Made by a program: the position numbers and the translations under genes
Notes under the pieces: generated by a model
Databases searched by the model: none
What the model was told of the DNA's origin: nothing
Seen by the model: only the letters and a program-made list of their open reading frames with translations
Source of the DNA: Gloeocapsopsis sp. IPPAS B-1203
GTDB taxonomy: Bacteria > Cyanobacteriota > Cyanobacteriia > Cyanobacteriales > Chroococcidiopsidaceae
Direction of reading: 5' to 3'
Length of the DNA stretch: 64,000 nt
Assembly: GCF_002749975.1 (NCBI RefSeq)
Contig: NZ_PEIG01000014.1
Span: forward strand, 1-64,000
Shown: positions 62,914-64,000 of the stretch, one piece after another
Layout of the letters: each line of letters begins with the position of its first letter
How positions within the stretch are numbered: position 1 is the first letter of the stretch

Positions 62914-63849
62914 ATGGTCAAAGCACTTGATTCCATAGCAAGCGTTGATATTACTGAGATAACACCAGATATCTTTATCGAAAAGTATCAGAAAACAGGC
63001 ACGCCAGTTGTTATCACTGGTTTATTAACCACGATTGATTGGAATTTAGACTATCTATGCGAAAAATTAGGCAAGCAAACATTTTTGTTTAGGAATTACG
63101 GCAGTTCCAGGTATCAGCAAGATAAGCGGAATTGGAAAAATATTGGTAGTGGAGTGGCTTTGCAAAGTATGCCGTTTATCGAGTATGCCGAATTGTTACG
63201 CGATCGCACTGCGCATGAAAACGACATTTACTTAGGTAAATGTTCTTTAAAAGATACTATTCTGGCACAGACACCTGCATTAAAAGTTATTGGCAATCAA
63301 CTCGGTTTAACCAAGCCCGCGACTGATTTTAATTTATATATGGGACCTGGGGGACACATATCAGGTTTACACTATGACTCTGTAGACGGTACACTGATGC
63401 AGATGTATGGTGAGAAAAGAGTCGTGTTGTTTCCTCCTTCTCAGACATATAATCTCTATCCTTTTCCTGTTTATAATCATATACGCTACGGTTTAAAGTT
63501 ACGTTCTTGGTTCAGTCGCGTCTCACTCGCACAACCAGATTTTGAATTATTTCCCCGCTTTAAAATTGCACTTCAGCATAGATATGAAGTTATCCTTAAG
63601 CAAGGTGAAACGCTATATATTCCTATGTGCTGGTGGCATGATGTCACGGCATTAGGCGATGATATGGTGTGTTCGGTCAATCGATTTTGGCGTGTCTATC
63701 CTACATCACGAGTAATACGATCGTGGAATCGATGGCGTGCAGTTTGCGGGCACATTTTTGCATTACCACATATGTGTATGAGTTTTGCGATCGCACTTTC
63801 CGGCAGTGATAGAAAACAAAAACTTAGTAAGATTCTCCATAGATTGTAA
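62914..63849 (+). CDS. JmjC/cupin_8-type Fe(II)-2-oxoglutarate oxygenase-like protein
   Basis: 311 residues of the cupin_8/JmjC fold. The FxxxYxxxxxPVVITGLL start (about 20-38) is typical. The Fe(II) triad is probably His-x-Asp in HISGLHYDSVDG (about 150-157) plus His in LYIPMCWWHDVTALG (about 240). A Lys in GEKRVVLFPPSQ matches the 2-oxoglutarate-binding position. Members hydroxylate protein, peptide or small-molecule substrates; the substrate here is not indicated. It is divergent from the GH3 gene, with which it may share a promoter region. Confidence 0.85.
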   Translation: MVKALDSIASVDITEITPDIFIEKYQKTGTPVVITGLLTTIDWNLDYLCEKLGKQTFLFRNYGSSRYQQDKRNWKNIGSGVALQSMPFIEYAELLRDRTAHENDIYLGKCSLKDTILAQTPALKVIGNQLGLTKPATDFNLYMGPGGHISGLHYDSVDGTLMQMYGEKRVVLFPPSQTYNLYPFPVYNHIRYGLKLRSWFSRVSLAQPDFELFPRFKIALQHRYEVILKQGETLYIPMCWWHDVTALGDDMVCSVNRFWRVYPTSRVIRSWNRWRAVCGHIFALPHMCMSFAIALSGSDRKQKLSKILHRL

Positions 63850-63891
63850 AGTTCGATAAAGTTTGTCAAATTGCGTGAGGAATCGAAACTT

Positions 63892-63969
63892 ATGAACCTA
63901 TTCACTATTTCCGTCGCAGTCGCTTGTTTTATTGTGACGTTTGTCTTAGCAAGTTTGGCGGAACACTAG
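63892..63969 (+). CDS. Possible 25-aa single-helix membrane peptide
   Basis: ATG 63892 to TAG 63969 encodes MNLFTISVAVACFIV followed by TFVLASLAEH, one hydrophobic helix with an acidic end. GAGG lies about 11 bases upstream. It resembles very small photosynthetic or respiratory membrane subunits in size and composition but matches none I recognise. A perfect inverted repeat TGCATCA-GT-TGATGCA (63971-63986) follows the stop. Confidence 0.3.
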   Translation: MNLFTISVAVACFIVTFVLASLAEH

Positions 63970-64000
63970 CTGCATCAGTTGATGCACATCAACGCCATCG

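Overview
The window is chromosomal DNA from a cyanobacterium. It carries psbA (photosystem II D1), ndhS (thylakoid NDH-1), the Ycf65/PSRP-3 ribosomal protein, several families found mainly in cyanobacteria (DUF1997, DUF4079, DUF3155, DUF3611, CCB2/CCB4-like), and a dense scatter of the HIP1 octamer GCGATCGC both inside and between genes. Short heptamer tandem repeats and AT-rich gaps fit a larger-genome, Chroococcidiopsis/Gloeocapsa/Nostoc-like lineage, but the genus is inference.

Layout. 0-7 kb: 3' end of psbA, a secreted GH104 muramidase, an atypical SDR, DUF1997 and DUF4079 proteins, an ankyrin-repeat protein, a secreted Kelch protein and a hot-dog thioesterase. 7-11.7 kb: the glycine cleavage genes gcvT-gcvH-gcvP on the minus strand. 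11.8-14 kb: a DMT exporter, a DCC thiol-oxidoreductase-like protein and a DUF938 methyltransferase. 14.4-18.3 kb: a tightly overlapping Mrp Na+/H+ antiporter operon in the order C-D-E-F-G-A'-B, with no full-length MrpA. 18.5-26.5 kb: a membrane alpha/beta hydrolase, tRNA-Ala(GGC), hisF, ruvB, a TPR protein, a CrtX-like glycosyltransferase and a HAD phosphatase. 26.7-32 kb: PSRP-3, an RTX/M10 metalloprotease and a STAND ATPase lacking the usual C-terminal repeats. 32-45 kb: a DUF2993 protein, ugd plus a UDP-xylose synthase, a CPA2 antiporter with universal-stress domains, a HAS-barrel protein, ndhS, an SLH-domain protein, a GAF histidine kinase, DUF3155, a CCB2/4-like protein and a PadR regulator. 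45.9-49.7 kb: DUF3611, serS, rseP and nth.

50.1-54.4 kb: two tandemly duplicated small genes (58 and 59 aa) with a WTTE motif, followed by a convergent nickel/cobalt ECF transporter operon (lipoprotein, NikL-like, CbiM/NikM, CbiQ, CbiO) preceded by a palindrome near its likely promoter. 54.6-61.1 kb: a Drr-type ABC exporter, two gene relics (Uma2 nuclease and an SDR) flanking a secreted PAF-acetylhydrolase-like enzyme, and an MFS exporter. 61.1-64 kb: a GH3-family acyl-adenylate enzyme divergent from a JmjC/cupin_8 oxygenase-like gene.

Most of the window is ordinary core genome. The least explained item is the duplicated small-gene pair at 50.16-50.58 kb. No CRISPR array, intact insertion sequence, prophage or recognisable riboswitch was seen.
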